A DNA stretch of 13,923 nucleotides from an uncultured Planctomycetaceae bacterium (lineage in GTDB: Bacteria; Planctomycetota; Planctomycetia; Planctomycetales; Planctomycetaceae). The notes beneath the pieces were generated by a model. That model was not told the DNA's origin, did not search any database, and saw only the letters and a list, made by a program, of their open reading frames with translations. The stretch covers positions 1 to 13,923 of the forward strand of contig CAIJTL010001006.1 of the NCBI GenBank assembly GCA_903823545.1. Reading direction: 5' to 3'. Positions 1 to 7,299 of this stretch are shown here, piece after piece (the stretch's first letter is position 1; each line of letters starts with the position of its first letter). Made by a program: the position numbers and the translations under genes.

Positions 1-3
1 CCG

Positions 4-1881
4 ATGACAAAACGATTTTGGATCACGCTCACCGCGGCCGTAGTTGCCGTATCAATTGGCTCGACAGACTTTGTCTTCGGACGCGGTGGTCGCGGTGGTG
101 GAGGCGGCGGGGGCGGTTTTGGAGGTGGTGGGGGCGGCGGTGCACGACCAAGTGGAGGATTCTCTGGAGGCGGCGGAGCAAGGCCGTCTGTTGGGAGTTC
201 ACCGTCATTTAACCACCCGAGTGGTGGTGCTGGTGGTGGTGCAGCGAGACCCTCAACTCCGAACAATCGCCCCAGTACCGGTGGAAACTCAAGACCCAAT
301 GTCGGCGGAGGAAACGTCGGTGCCGGAAACCGGCCATCGACTCAACCGACAAATAGGCCGAATGTCGGAAACGGCGCGGGATCACGCCCTTCTACATTGC
401 CAAGCACTCGACCCGGCGGTGGGCAAGGAATCGGATCGGGTGAGGGGATCGGCAATCGACCAGGAGCAGGTGCTGGGCAAGGCATCGCGAACCGGCCAGG
501 GACCGGTGTTGGTCAAGGTGTTGCCAATCGACCTGGCATTTCGCAACAACCTGCTCGCTTGCCAGGATTGGGAACAGGGACGGCTGGTTCACGATTGCCA
601 AATCAAGGAACTGGGTTGCAAGACCGTGCCGCGAATCGACCACAGAACGTTCAAGATCGACAAAGCGATTTGAGCAACCGAATGACGTCGGGTCGTGAAG
701 ATTGGCAAAATCATCGTCAAGACATGCAAGGTGATCGCCAAGACTGGCGAACCAACAATCGCGAGGACTGGCAAGGTTGGGCCGACGGACACATCAATAA
801 CCACGGCGGCTGGTATCACGGTTGTTGGAATGGCGGTTGGTATCCTGGTGCTGGCTGGGGACACATGTGGAACAACTACCCGGTAGCCACTGCGTTCGGA
901 TTGACGGCATGGGGCGTCAATCGCATGGCATACGGGTTCGGTTACTGGGGGTATTCTAATCCCTATGCGACGACCTCTTCTGTTTCTTACGACTACTCGC
1001 AGCCAATCACCGTCTACTCCAACAGCGAAGTGACGACGACACCAGCGACACCGGCCACAACTCCTCCGGCAGCACCGACGGAAGCAACTGATTCCGGGAC
1101 AACCGCGCTCGATGATGCTCGGGCCGCGTTCTATGCAGGGGACTCAGCGAAGGCGCTGACCTCACTCGACACGGCACTGAAGGCCACTCCCAACGACACC
1201 GTCGTGCATGAGTTTCGCGGCCTCGTCTTGTTCGCGTTGAAGAAGTATCCAGAGTCAGCCGCTGCCACTTACGCGGTTCTCTCGGCTGGACCTGGGTGGG
1301 ACTGGACCACGATGAGTAGCCTGTATCCGAGCGTTGAGACATACACAAAGCAGCTTCGTGAGCTGGAAGATTTCGCAAAAACGAACCCCAAATCGCCAGA
1401 CGCTCATTTCCTTTTGGGTTATCACTATTTGACGACCGGCTACGCGGAGAACGCATCCAAGCAATTCAAGTTGGCACAGTCGGAATTACCGAATGACAAA
1501 CTGCTCAAACAGTTGGTCAGCATGACGACTCCACCGGATGAATCCTCGAAGACAGCGACTCCTCCCGCACCAGCGGACTTGCCAGCAGAAAAAGTCCTCT
1601 CCGCCGAAAAGTTGGTCGGAACCTGGAAAGCATCAAGCCAAGGAGCTTCGTTCCAACTCGACCTCGCGAAAGATGGCAGCTTTGTGTGGACCTTCGCACG
1701 CGGCAAAGACAAGCAAACGATGAAAGGAGTCTTTGCTGTCGACCAGAATAATCTCGCTCTGGAACCTGATGCTGGCGGCACAATGCTCGCTGAAATCGAC
1801 TTCGCAAACCCGTCACAATTCCTCTTCAAAATGATCGGCGACGATGCGAAAGACCCGGGCTTGCAGTTCAAAAAGAGCTGA
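4..1881 (+). CDS. Exported Gly-rich, TPR and lipocalin-like beta-domain protein
   Basis: The 625-residue product begins with a signal peptide: positive MTKR, a hydrophobic stretch to about residue 20, and likely cleavage near residue 26. A low-complexity Gly/Arg/Ser tract follows (about 27-80), then Asn-Arg-Pro-rich degenerate repeats (about 85-215), an acidic/Arg/Trp segment with repeated EDWQ and QDW words (about 225-260), and a Trp/Tyr/Gly-rich stretch (about 260-330). Residues about 360-500 look like TPR helices (DDARAAFYAGDSAKALTSLD and an FLLGYHYLTTG segment). Residues about 535-625 resemble a small lipocalin-like beta domain (LVGTWKASS, then a KDGSFVW strand). No catalytic motif is visible. 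Such proteins are common hypotheticals in planctomycetes; a cell-surface or periplasmic scaffold role is inference. The start is ATG at 4; its ribosome site lies outside the window. Confidence is high that it is a gene and low for function. Confidence 0.85.
   Translation: MTKRFWITLTAAVVAVSIGSTDFVFGRGGRGGGGGGGGFGGGGGGGARPSGGFSGGGGARPSVGSSPSFNHPSGGAGGGAARPSTPNNRPSTGGNSRPNVGGGNVGAGNRPSTQPTNRPNVGNGAGSRPSTLPSTRPGGGQGIGSGEGIGNRPGAGAGQGIANRPGTGVGQGVANRPGISQQPARLPGLGTGTAGSRLPNQGTGLQDRAANRPQNVQDRQSDLSNRMTSGREDWQNHRQDMQGDRQDWRTNNREDWQGWADGHINNHGGWYHGCWNGGWYPGAGWGHMWNNYPVATAFGLTAWGVNRMAYGFGYWGYSNPYATTSSVSYDYSQPITVYSNSEVTTTPATPATTPPAAPTEATDSGTTALDDARAAFYAGDSAKALTSLDTALKATPNDTVVHEFRGLVLFALKKYPESAAATYAVLSAGPGWDWTTMSSLYPSVETYTKQLRELEDFAKTNPKSPDAHFLLGYHYLTTGYAENASKQFKLAQSELPNDKLLKQLVSMTTPPDESSKTATPPAPADLPAEKVLSAEKLVGTWKASSQGASFQLDLAKDGSFVWTFARGKDKQTMKGVFAVDQNNLALEPDAGGTMLAEIDFANPSQFLFKMIGDDAKDPGLQFKKS
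448..537 (+). repeat. In-gene tandem 36-nt repeat (12-residue NRPG unit)
   Basis: Two full 36-nt units (448-483, 484-519) and a half unit (520-537) encode I/V-G/A-N-R-P-G-A/T-G-A/V-G-Q-G. The units differ mostly at third positions, so the peptide is conserved more than the DNA. Looser NRP words continue on both sides (about 255-400 and 540-660). This is a low-complexity surface-protein repeat, not a mobile repeat. Confidence 0.8.
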
Positions 1882-1953
1882 CTCTTCGATTCAACGAATA
1901 CGTTGGCGACGATGAACACGCTCGATTTTGAAATTCCGACCTGAAGCTATGAC

Positions 1954-2685
1954 ATGACCGACCGATCTCCCAAACCACCAAGTATCAAGCGGCTGACAGA
2001 GCGGCTCAAGGTGCGAGCTGGTTTGACTCGTTACTCCGCAGTGGAGTTTTTGATTGCCTTGGTCTTGCTGCTGGTGGTCACTCCGTTCGTTGAAGGACTG
2101 AATCAAGCGGAGTTGTTGGAAGGGGTGTTGCTGACAGTCGTGCTCTGTTCGGCGGTGTTAGCCGTGGGTGCTGAACCTCGAACACTTAAGATCGCCGTCG
2201 CTTTAAGCATCCCGGCGGTCGTCGCCAAATGGGCGAATCACTTTGCACCCGCCTTGATTCCTGCGGAAGTTTTTTTGCTTCCGGGAATGGCATTTGTTGT
2301 CTTTGTGATATTTCAGCTTTTGCGGTTCATACTCAGTGCCTCGCGAGTTAATACTGAAGTGCTCTGTGCGGGCATCGCAACGTATTTGACATTCGGTTTG
2401 CTTTGGACATTCGCGTATGTGTTGACCGCTCGTGTTACACCAAATGCGTTTTCTGTTGCTGGAATAGCCGGTTCGAAAGTTCTCAGCGGTTTCGACGCGC
2501 TCTATTTCAGTTATGTGACACTCTGCACGGTGGGCTTCGGCGACATCACACCAACATCACCAGTCTCAAGAATGCTCGCGGTACTCGAAGCGCTGACCGG
2601 CACGATCTATCTCGCTGTGTTAGTTGCCCGGCTGGTCAGCATGTACTCGGTGTCGGGACTCCCGACCCAGACAGACAATTCTTAA
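1954..2685 (+). CDS. Six-helix potassium channel-like membrane protein
   Basis: The 243-residue protein belongs by sight to the two-helix pore ion channel family (Ion_trans_2). The pore loop reads TLCTVGFGDITP with the K+ selectivity filter TVGFGD at residues 192-197, followed by a final inner helix (about 207-232). Before it are four or five hydrophobic segments, near 29-47, 53-73, 78-98, 106-128 and 132-158, giving roughly a six-helix layout. No segment has the regularly spaced arginines of a voltage sensor. Only about ten residues follow the last helix, so there is no RCK or cyclic-nucleotide domain. The product should conduct K+ across the inner membrane; what gates it is unknown. The ATG at 1954 lacks a clear Shine-Dalgarno site. 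It sits 72 nt after the upstream gene and 38 nt before the sulfatase, so co-transcription is plausible. Confidence 0.88.
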   Translation: MTDRSPKPPSIKRLTERLKVRAGLTRYSAVEFLIALVLLLVVTPFVEGLNQAELLEGVLLTVVLCSAVLAVGAEPRTLKIAVALSIPAVVAKWANHFAPALIPAEVFLLPGMAFVVFVIFQLLRFILSASRVNTEVLCAGIATYLTFGLLWTFAYVLTARVTPNAFSVAGIAGSKVLSGFDALYFSYVTLCTVGFGDITPTSPVSRMLAVLEALTGTIYLAVLVARLVSMYSVSGLPTQTDNS

Positions 2686-2723
2686 AATTGAATTCACTCC
2701 GAAGAATACTGAGAGGATCGATC

Positions 2724-5120
2724 ATGAAACGTATGGGGATTTGGCTGGCATTGGCTGCTGTCGCTTGCAGTGCATTGCTAGGCGCTTGGCTGATTCGAGG
2801 CGCAGCAGAGTCGCGCTTACTGGCTGACGACAAAACGGTTGCCGCCGTCACGATGCTCGATCGCACGAACTTGCCGATCCCCGAGCCGAAACGCGCACCG
2901 GTGAGCGAGCTTGATGCTCGCAACGCGAAAGCTCCGTCACGATTTGAGGTCAAGGCACCGGCCGGAGCGCCAAACGTGCTGATCGTGTTGATCGATGATA
3001 TGGGGTTTGGACAGTCGAGCGCCTTCGGTGGGCCGATTCACATGCCGACGCTGGAGCGATTGGCGAAGGGAGGGCTGAAGTACAACAAGTTTCACACGAC
3101 CGCGCTCTGTTCACCAACTCGTGCTGCACTGCTCAGCGGACGCAATCATCATGTGAATAACATGGGCTCGATCACCGAGACCGCGACCGCATTTCCTGGC
3201 CAAACCGGGCAGCGTCCCAACAGCGTGACGCCGCTCGCCGAGATACTGCGACTCAACGGATACAGCACCGCCGCATTCGGTAAATCACATGAAACTGCCG
3301 CATGGGAAGTCAGCCCATCTGGTCCAACAGATCGCTGGCCGACTCGCTCCGGCTTCGACAAGTTCTATGGCTTCATTGGAGGCGAGGCGAATCAATGGTC
3401 GCCAGCGTTGTATGAAGACATGACCAAAATCGAGCCACCTCACGATCCGAAATACCACTTGATGACGGACCTCGCCAATCAGGCCATCAAGTGGACTAAC
3501 TCGCAAAAATCGCTCACACCAAACAAACCGTTCTTCACGTACTTCGCTCCGGGAGCCACGCACGCTCCGCACCATGTCCCGAAAGAATGGATTGCCAAAT
3601 ACAAAGGGAAATTCGATCAGGGCTGGGACAAGTTGCGAGAAGAGACGTTGGCGCGGCAGAAGAAAATCGGCGTAGTGCCACAGGACACTAAGCTCGCCAC
3701 CAAACCGGAAGCAATCAAGGATTGGGACGCATTGAGCGCCGATGAGAAACGGCTGTTCGCTCGCCAGATGGAAGTCTTCGCCGGGTTCGGTGAATACGCC
3801 GACTTCGAAGTGGGTCGACTCGTGCAAGCGATTGACGATTTGGGGCAGTTAGACAACACGCTCGTCTTCTATATCGTCGGAGACAACGGCGCGAGCGCCG
3901 AAGGGACGATGAACGGCCTATTCAACGAGGCGACTTACTTCAACGGCGTCCCCGAATCAGTTCAAGACGTTCTCAAGCATATCGACGAGTTGGGTGGCCC
4001 GAACTCTTACGGCCACTATGCTGCTGGTTGGGCCGTGGCAGGAGACACGCCATTCGCTTGGACGAAGCAAGTTGCTGGCAGCTACGGCGGAACTCGCAAC
4101 GGTCTGGTTGTCCATTGGCCGCAGGGGATCAAAGCGAAGAACGAAGTACGGTCGCAATGGCATCATGTCATCGACATCGCACCGACAATCCTCCAAGCCG
4201 CTGGTCTGCCTGAGCCCAAATCGGTGAACGGCACACAACAGACACCCATTCAAGGGGTGAGCATGGTCTACACATTCGCTGATGCGAAGGCGAAAGACCA
4301 ACATAAAACTCAATACTTTGAGATCTTCGGGAACCGAGGGATCTATCACGATGGCTGGCTCGCTCACACCGTCCATCGCGCCGCGTGGGAGTCTAAACCG
4401 AGAAGACCATTGGCCGAGGATCAATGGGAACTTTATCACGTCGACGAAGACTTCAGTTCGGCCAACGACGTTGCCGCAAAGAACCCGGAGAAGCTCAAAG
4501 AGCTACAGGAGCTGTTTCTAACGGAGGCAATTAAGAACTACGCATTGCCCTTGGACGATCGCTTTATCGAACGCACGAACGCTGTCCTTGTCGGGCGTCC
4601 CGACCTGATGGGTGGCCGCACTTCATTGACGGTATTCGAGGGCATGAAAGGGATGACGGAGAATGTCTTCATTAATATCAAGAACCGGTCGCACGTCATC
4701 ACCGCTCAAGTGCTGATTCCTGAGGGCGGAGCCAATGGCGTGATCATTGCTCAAGCAGGTCGTTTCGGCGGTTGGAGTCTGTATCTGAAAGATGGCAAGC
4801 CGACTTATGCCTACAACTATTTGGGATTGAAGACCGAAAAGATCGTGTCCAATAAGCCGATTCCAGCAGGCAAGGCGACGATCCGATTTGAATTCACCTA
4901 CGATGGTGGCGGGCTCGGAAAAGGTGGTGCAGGCACAATAGTCGTCAACGGCGAGAAGGCTGCAACGGGCCGACTCGAACGAACACAAGCAATGATCTTC
5001 TCCGCAGACGAAGGTGTTGACGTCGGCTTGGATGGCGAGACGAACGTGACCGACGATTACAAAGAAGGGGACAACCACTTCACCGGTAAGATCCAGAAGG
5101 TCACCGTGGAACTGAAATAA
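2724..5120 (+). CDS. AtsA-type secreted sulfatase with C-terminal beta domain
   Basis: This 798-residue hydrolase belongs to the formylglycine-dependent sulfatase family and cleaves sulfate esters. An N-terminal hydrophobic segment (about 5-26) acts as signal or anchor. The alkaline-phosphatase-like fold shows the metal-binding pair D91-D92 (VLIDDMGFG), the nucleophile motif C129-S-P-T-R with the following LLSGRN, a GKSHE lysine/histidine segment, THAPHH, and the second metal site D387-N388 (VGDNGASAEG). C129 is the residue expected to become formylglycine. The last ~170 residues form a beta-rich domain (YDGGGLGKGGAG through HFTGKIQKVTVEL), typical of the ~780-800 residue AtsA-like subgroup. 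ATG 2724 was chosen because GAGAGGA lies 6 nt upstream (2711-2717) and the product then starts with a signal sequence; the frame is open back to 2403. The natural substrate cannot be read from sequence. It is a paralogue of the product starting at 11619. Confidence 0.95.
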   Translation: MKRMGIWLALAAVACSALLGAWLIRGAAESRLLADDKTVAAVTMLDRTNLPIPEPKRAPVSELDARNAKAPSRFEVKAPAGAPNVLIVLIDDMGFGQSSAFGGPIHMPTLERLAKGGLKYNKFHTTALCSPTRAALLSGRNHHVNNMGSITETATAFPGQTGQRPNSVTPLAEILRLNGYSTAAFGKSHETAAWEVSPSGPTDRWPTRSGFDKFYGFIGGEANQWSPALYEDMTKIEPPHDPKYHLMTDLANQAIKWTNSQKSLTPNKPFFTYFAPGATHAPHHVPKEWIAKYKGKFDQGWDKLREETLARQKKIGVVPQDTKLATKPEAIKDWDALSADEKRLFARQMEVFAGFGEYADFEVGRLVQAIDDLGQLDNTLVFYIVGDNGASAEGTMNGLFNEATYFNGVPESVQDVLKHIDELGGPNSYGHYAAGWAVAGDTPFAWTKQVAGSYGGTRNGLVVHWPQGIKAKNEVRSQWHHVIDIAPTILQAAGLPEPKSVNGTQQTPIQGVSMVYTFADAKAKDQHKTQYFEIFGNRGIYHDGWLAHTVHRAAWESKPRRPLAEDQWELYHVDEDFSSANDVAAKNPEKLKELQELFLTEAIKNYALPLDDRFIERTNAVLVGRPDLMGGRTSLTVFEGMKGMTENVFINIKNRSHVITAQVLIPEGGANGVIIAQAGRFGGWSLYLKDGKPTYAYNYLGLKTEKIVSNKPIPAGKATIRFEFTYDGGGLGKGGAGTIVVNGEKAATGRLERTQAMIFSADEGVDVGLDGETNVTDDYKEGDNHFTGKIQKVTVELK

Positions 5121-5227
5121 TAAAAACGTTGGTCGACGTGACCGGCCTCAAATAACGACGGTTCGAGTTCGTAAATCGATCGGTGACCGTTTTAGGAAAT
5201 TCGCAACTCAAGAATGGAGTCAGAGAC

Positions 5228-6106
5228 ATGAATCGGTTGAGTGTTATTTTCACGGCTTGCAGTTTGATCGCTTTGGTTTCAGTCGCGGCCGCAGACGACG
5301 CGGAGTTAAAACGACTCCAAGGTCATTGGCAGGTGATTGAATTGGTGGAAGACGGGAAGGTGATTCCACCCAGTGCGATTGAGGACTGGCTGCCGTCCGG
5401 TGGGAAGATTGAGATTGCAGACAATGCCATCGTGACGACCTCGACGGACGATGGAAAAAAGCACGTTCGGATTCTGGAAGTCGATGGGACTCAGTACCCG
5501 AAAGGAATTGAAATCAAGAGCCGCGACCAGCGAGAGGTCTGGGGCATCTATCGGTTCGACAACGATCGGCTTCTGGTCTGTGTGGCTGACACTTCAGAAG
5601 CAACTCGCCCGCGCGAATTCTCGGCGAAGGCCGGTTCAAAGCGGATGCTGATGACGCTCAAGCCAGTCGGACGCAAGATCGTGGCCGATGAACGCAAGCC
5701 AGCTAAGCCCGAAACCAAGGAACCCGCCGATCATCCCGAACCGTCAACGGCTGGCTCGGCCCGTTCGCTTACCGATGAAGAGGCCACAAAACTGCTGAGT
5801 GGGTCGACCTGGAAATACAACGACGCACATGGCGCGTTGGTGCTCGCGCTTGGCAAAGATGGCAACTTCTCGACAACTCGCGAATCAACGGAGATGCGAC
5901 TCTTCAAAAAAGTCTTCGTGAAGGCTCCGGTCTCGAACGGTTCGTGGAGCGTTCAAAAAGGGAAGCTCTGGTTTCACATTAAGGCATCCAACGATCCAGA
6001 CCGAGTCAACGTGAAAGTTCCATTCACACTTCGCGTCATTACCGAGAAAGACTTGATCTTCGTGGACTATGTCGGACACGTCGGCCAGGCCGTGCGCGTG
6101 AAGTAA
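5228..6106 (+). CDS. Exported TIGR03067-like plus lipocalin-like two-domain protein
   Basis: The 292-residue product has a signal peptide (MNRLSVIFTACSLIALVSV, cleavage near the AAADD). Residues about 24-145 resemble the planctomycete domain TIGR03067: LKRLQGHWQVIELVEDGK at the start, a central GIYRFDNDRLLVCVADTSE, and ATRPREFSAKAGS near the end. A Lys/Pro/Glu linker (about 150-175) leads to a second small beta domain (about 178-292) opening with LLSGSTWKY and ending HVGQAVRVK. That opening recalls the C-terminal domain of the first gene. No catalytic residues are recognised; a ligand-binding or envelope role is only inference. ATG 5228 is preferred over an in-frame GTG at 5183 because GGAG (5216-5219) lies 8 nt upstream and the signal peptide then starts cleanly. 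The next gene, FGE, follows after only 16 nt, so the two are probably co-expressed. Confidence 0.82.
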   Translation: MNRLSVIFTACSLIALVSVAAADDAELKRLQGHWQVIELVEDGKVIPPSAIEDWLPSGGKIEIADNAIVTTSTDDGKKHVRILEVDGTQYPKGIEIKSRDQREVWGIYRFDNDRLLVCVADTSEATRPREFSAKAGSKRMLMTLKPVGRKIVADERKPAKPETKEPADHPEPSTAGSARSLTDEEATKLLSGSTWKYNDAHGALVLALGKDGNFSTTRESTEMRLFKKVFVKAPVSNGSWSVQKGKLWFHIKASNDPDRVNVKVPFTLRVITEKDLIFVDYVGHVGQAVRVK

Positions 6107-6122
6107 CAGAAATGTTCAATTC

Positions 6123-7205
6123 ATGAAGAACAACTTGCTGACGTTCGGTGCCGGTTTGGCAGCGTTTGCCTTGGTCCTCATCGCGACGAAGGTATGGAAC
6201 GCGCCGCGCGATCAGCGAGGTGTTGGTGACTCACTCGCCAAGCGGACGACAGGCAAGCCGCCAGAGACGACGGTGCCAGGTATGGTCTGGATGGCCGGTG
6301 GCGAGTTCACGATGGGGACTGATTCGGAGCTTGGCTGGCCGGATGAAAAGCCGGCTCATCGGGTGCGCGTCGATGGGTTCTGGATCGACGAGACGGAAGT
6401 GACGAACGCGCAGTTCGCCGCGTTCGTTGAGGCAACAAAGTACGTCACGACGGCGGAGAAGGCACCGTCGGTCGAAGAAATCCTCGCTCAGTCGCCACTG
6501 GGAACTCCTGCTCCATCAAAAGAACAACTGGTCGCTGGTTCGCTCGTCTTCACGATGACGGACGGGCCGGTCGACCTGAAGGATTACTCACAGTGGTGGA
6601 ATTGGACTCCCGGTGCGAATTGGCGACATCCCGAGGGGCCTGACAGCACCATTGATGAACGTGAGCAGCATCCCGTCGTACAAGTCTCGTGGGATGATGC
6701 AGTCGCATATGCGAAGTGGGCGGGCAAGCGATTGCCGACCGAGGCGGAATGGGAATTCGCGGCGCGCGGTGGGTTGATCGACAAGCCGTATGTTTGGGGA
6801 GATGACGTTCCGAGCGATTCGCGCGTCTTTGCCAACATCTGGCAAGGGGCGTTTCCACACGAAAACTTGGGCACAGATGGCTTTGTTCGCACAGCTCCCG
6901 TGCGCACCTTCAAACCGAATGGCTTCGGCTTATTCGACATGTCTGGCAACGTGTGGGAGTGGTGTGCCGACGCGTATGACCGTGATGCCTACGTTCGCCG
7001 AGCTGGTTCGGAAGTGATTTCCAACCCATTCATCGAACGCGGCTTTGATCCCCGCAATCCCCGCTCGGCTAGCCGAACGCAACGAGGCGGATCATTTTTA
7101 TGCAATGATCGGTACTGTTCTCGCTATCGACCGAGTGCTCGACACGGTTTGTCTCCCGACACTGGAATGTCCCATGTTGGGTTTCGATGCGCTAAGTCCC
7201 CGTAA
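6123..7205 (+). CDS. Membrane-anchored or exported formylglycine-generating enzyme (sulfatase maturase)
   Basis: The 360-residue protein is an FGE/SUMF1-family enzyme that oxidises the active-site cysteine of sulfatases (C-x-P/A-x-R) to formylglycine using O2 and copper. The FGE-sulfatase fold begins at about residue 52 with GMVWMAGGEFTMG, followed by DGFWIDETEVTNAQFAAFV, KRLPTEAEWEFAARGG (202-217), MSGNVWEWC (273-281) and the closing VGFRCA. The two copper-binding cysteines of true FGEs are present as C327 and C332 in SFLCNDRYCSRYR, matching the C-x4-C of human FGE (C336/C341). This argues against a maturase-like relative that has lost catalysis. An N-terminal hydrophobic segment (about 5-22) predicts a signal peptide or membrane anchor. 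ATG 6123 has no good ribosome site. It lies 16 nt after the previous gene and 94 nt before a sulfatase gene, and its likely clients are the three sulfatases here. Confidence 0.93.
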   Translation: MKNNLLTFGAGLAAFALVLIATKVWNAPRDQRGVGDSLAKRTTGKPPETTVPGMVWMAGGEFTMGTDSELGWPDEKPAHRVRVDGFWIDETEVTNAQFAAFVEATKYVTTAEKAPSVEEILAQSPLGTPAPSKEQLVAGSLVFTMTDGPVDLKDYSQWWNWTPGANWRHPEGPDSTIDEREQHPVVQVSWDDAVAYAKWAGKRLPTEAEWEFAARGGLIDKPYVWGDDVPSDSRVFANIWQGAFPHENLGTDGFVRTAPVRTFKPNGFGLFDMSGNVWEWCADAYDRDAYVRRAGSEVISNPFIERGFDPRNPRSASRTQRGGSFLCNDRYCSRYRPSARHGLSPDTGMSHVGFRCAKSP

Positions 7206-7217
7206 CGTTGTAACAGA

Positions 7218-7249
7218 GTCTCGCATCCGACCGACGCGAGACACGTCGG
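7218..7249 (+). promoter_or_regulatory. Two mutually exclusive short hairpins between FGE and sulfatase genes
   Basis: GTCTCGC (7218-7224) pairs perfectly with GCGAGAC (7236-7242) across an 11-nt loop. CCGACG (7231-7236) pairs perfectly with CGTCGG (7244-7249) across a 7-nt loop. The two stems overlap, so only one can form at a time. No T run follows, so this is not a classic intrinsic terminator. It could be a weak attenuator or an mRNA-processing site between the two halves of the cluster, or chance in GC-rich DNA. Confidence 0.3.
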
Positions 7250-7299
7250 CCACGAATAACTCACTTCCGGTTCCTTTCAATTCTTTTCAGGAGACATCA

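Noticed and set aside
448..537. CRISPR-like repetition in the first gene
   Set aside because: The units are contiguous, in frame, encode a peptide repeat, and have no spacers.
44..673. 209-codon + strand frame inside the first gene
   Set aside because: It is an alternate-frame reading of the Gly-rich repetitive DNA. The main frame has a signal peptide and continues into the TPR and beta domains.
2403..2723. N-terminal extension of the first sulfatase back to 2403
   Set aside because: It would overlap the channel gene, encodes no sensible N-terminus, and a good ribosome site plus signal peptide mark 2724.
5183..5227. GTG start for the TIGR03067-like gene
   Set aside because: It adds a polar stretch before an otherwise proper signal peptide, and GGAG is correctly spaced for ATG 5228.
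5121..5227. Terminator or promoter between the first sulfatase and the next gene
   Set aside because: I saw only very short chance stems and no convincing -35/-10 pair or hairpin with a T run.
7045..7299. N-terminal extension of the short sulfatase back into the FGE gene
   Set aside because: It overlaps the conserved FGE C-terminus containing C327 and C332. AGGAGA and a signal peptide mark 7300 as the start.
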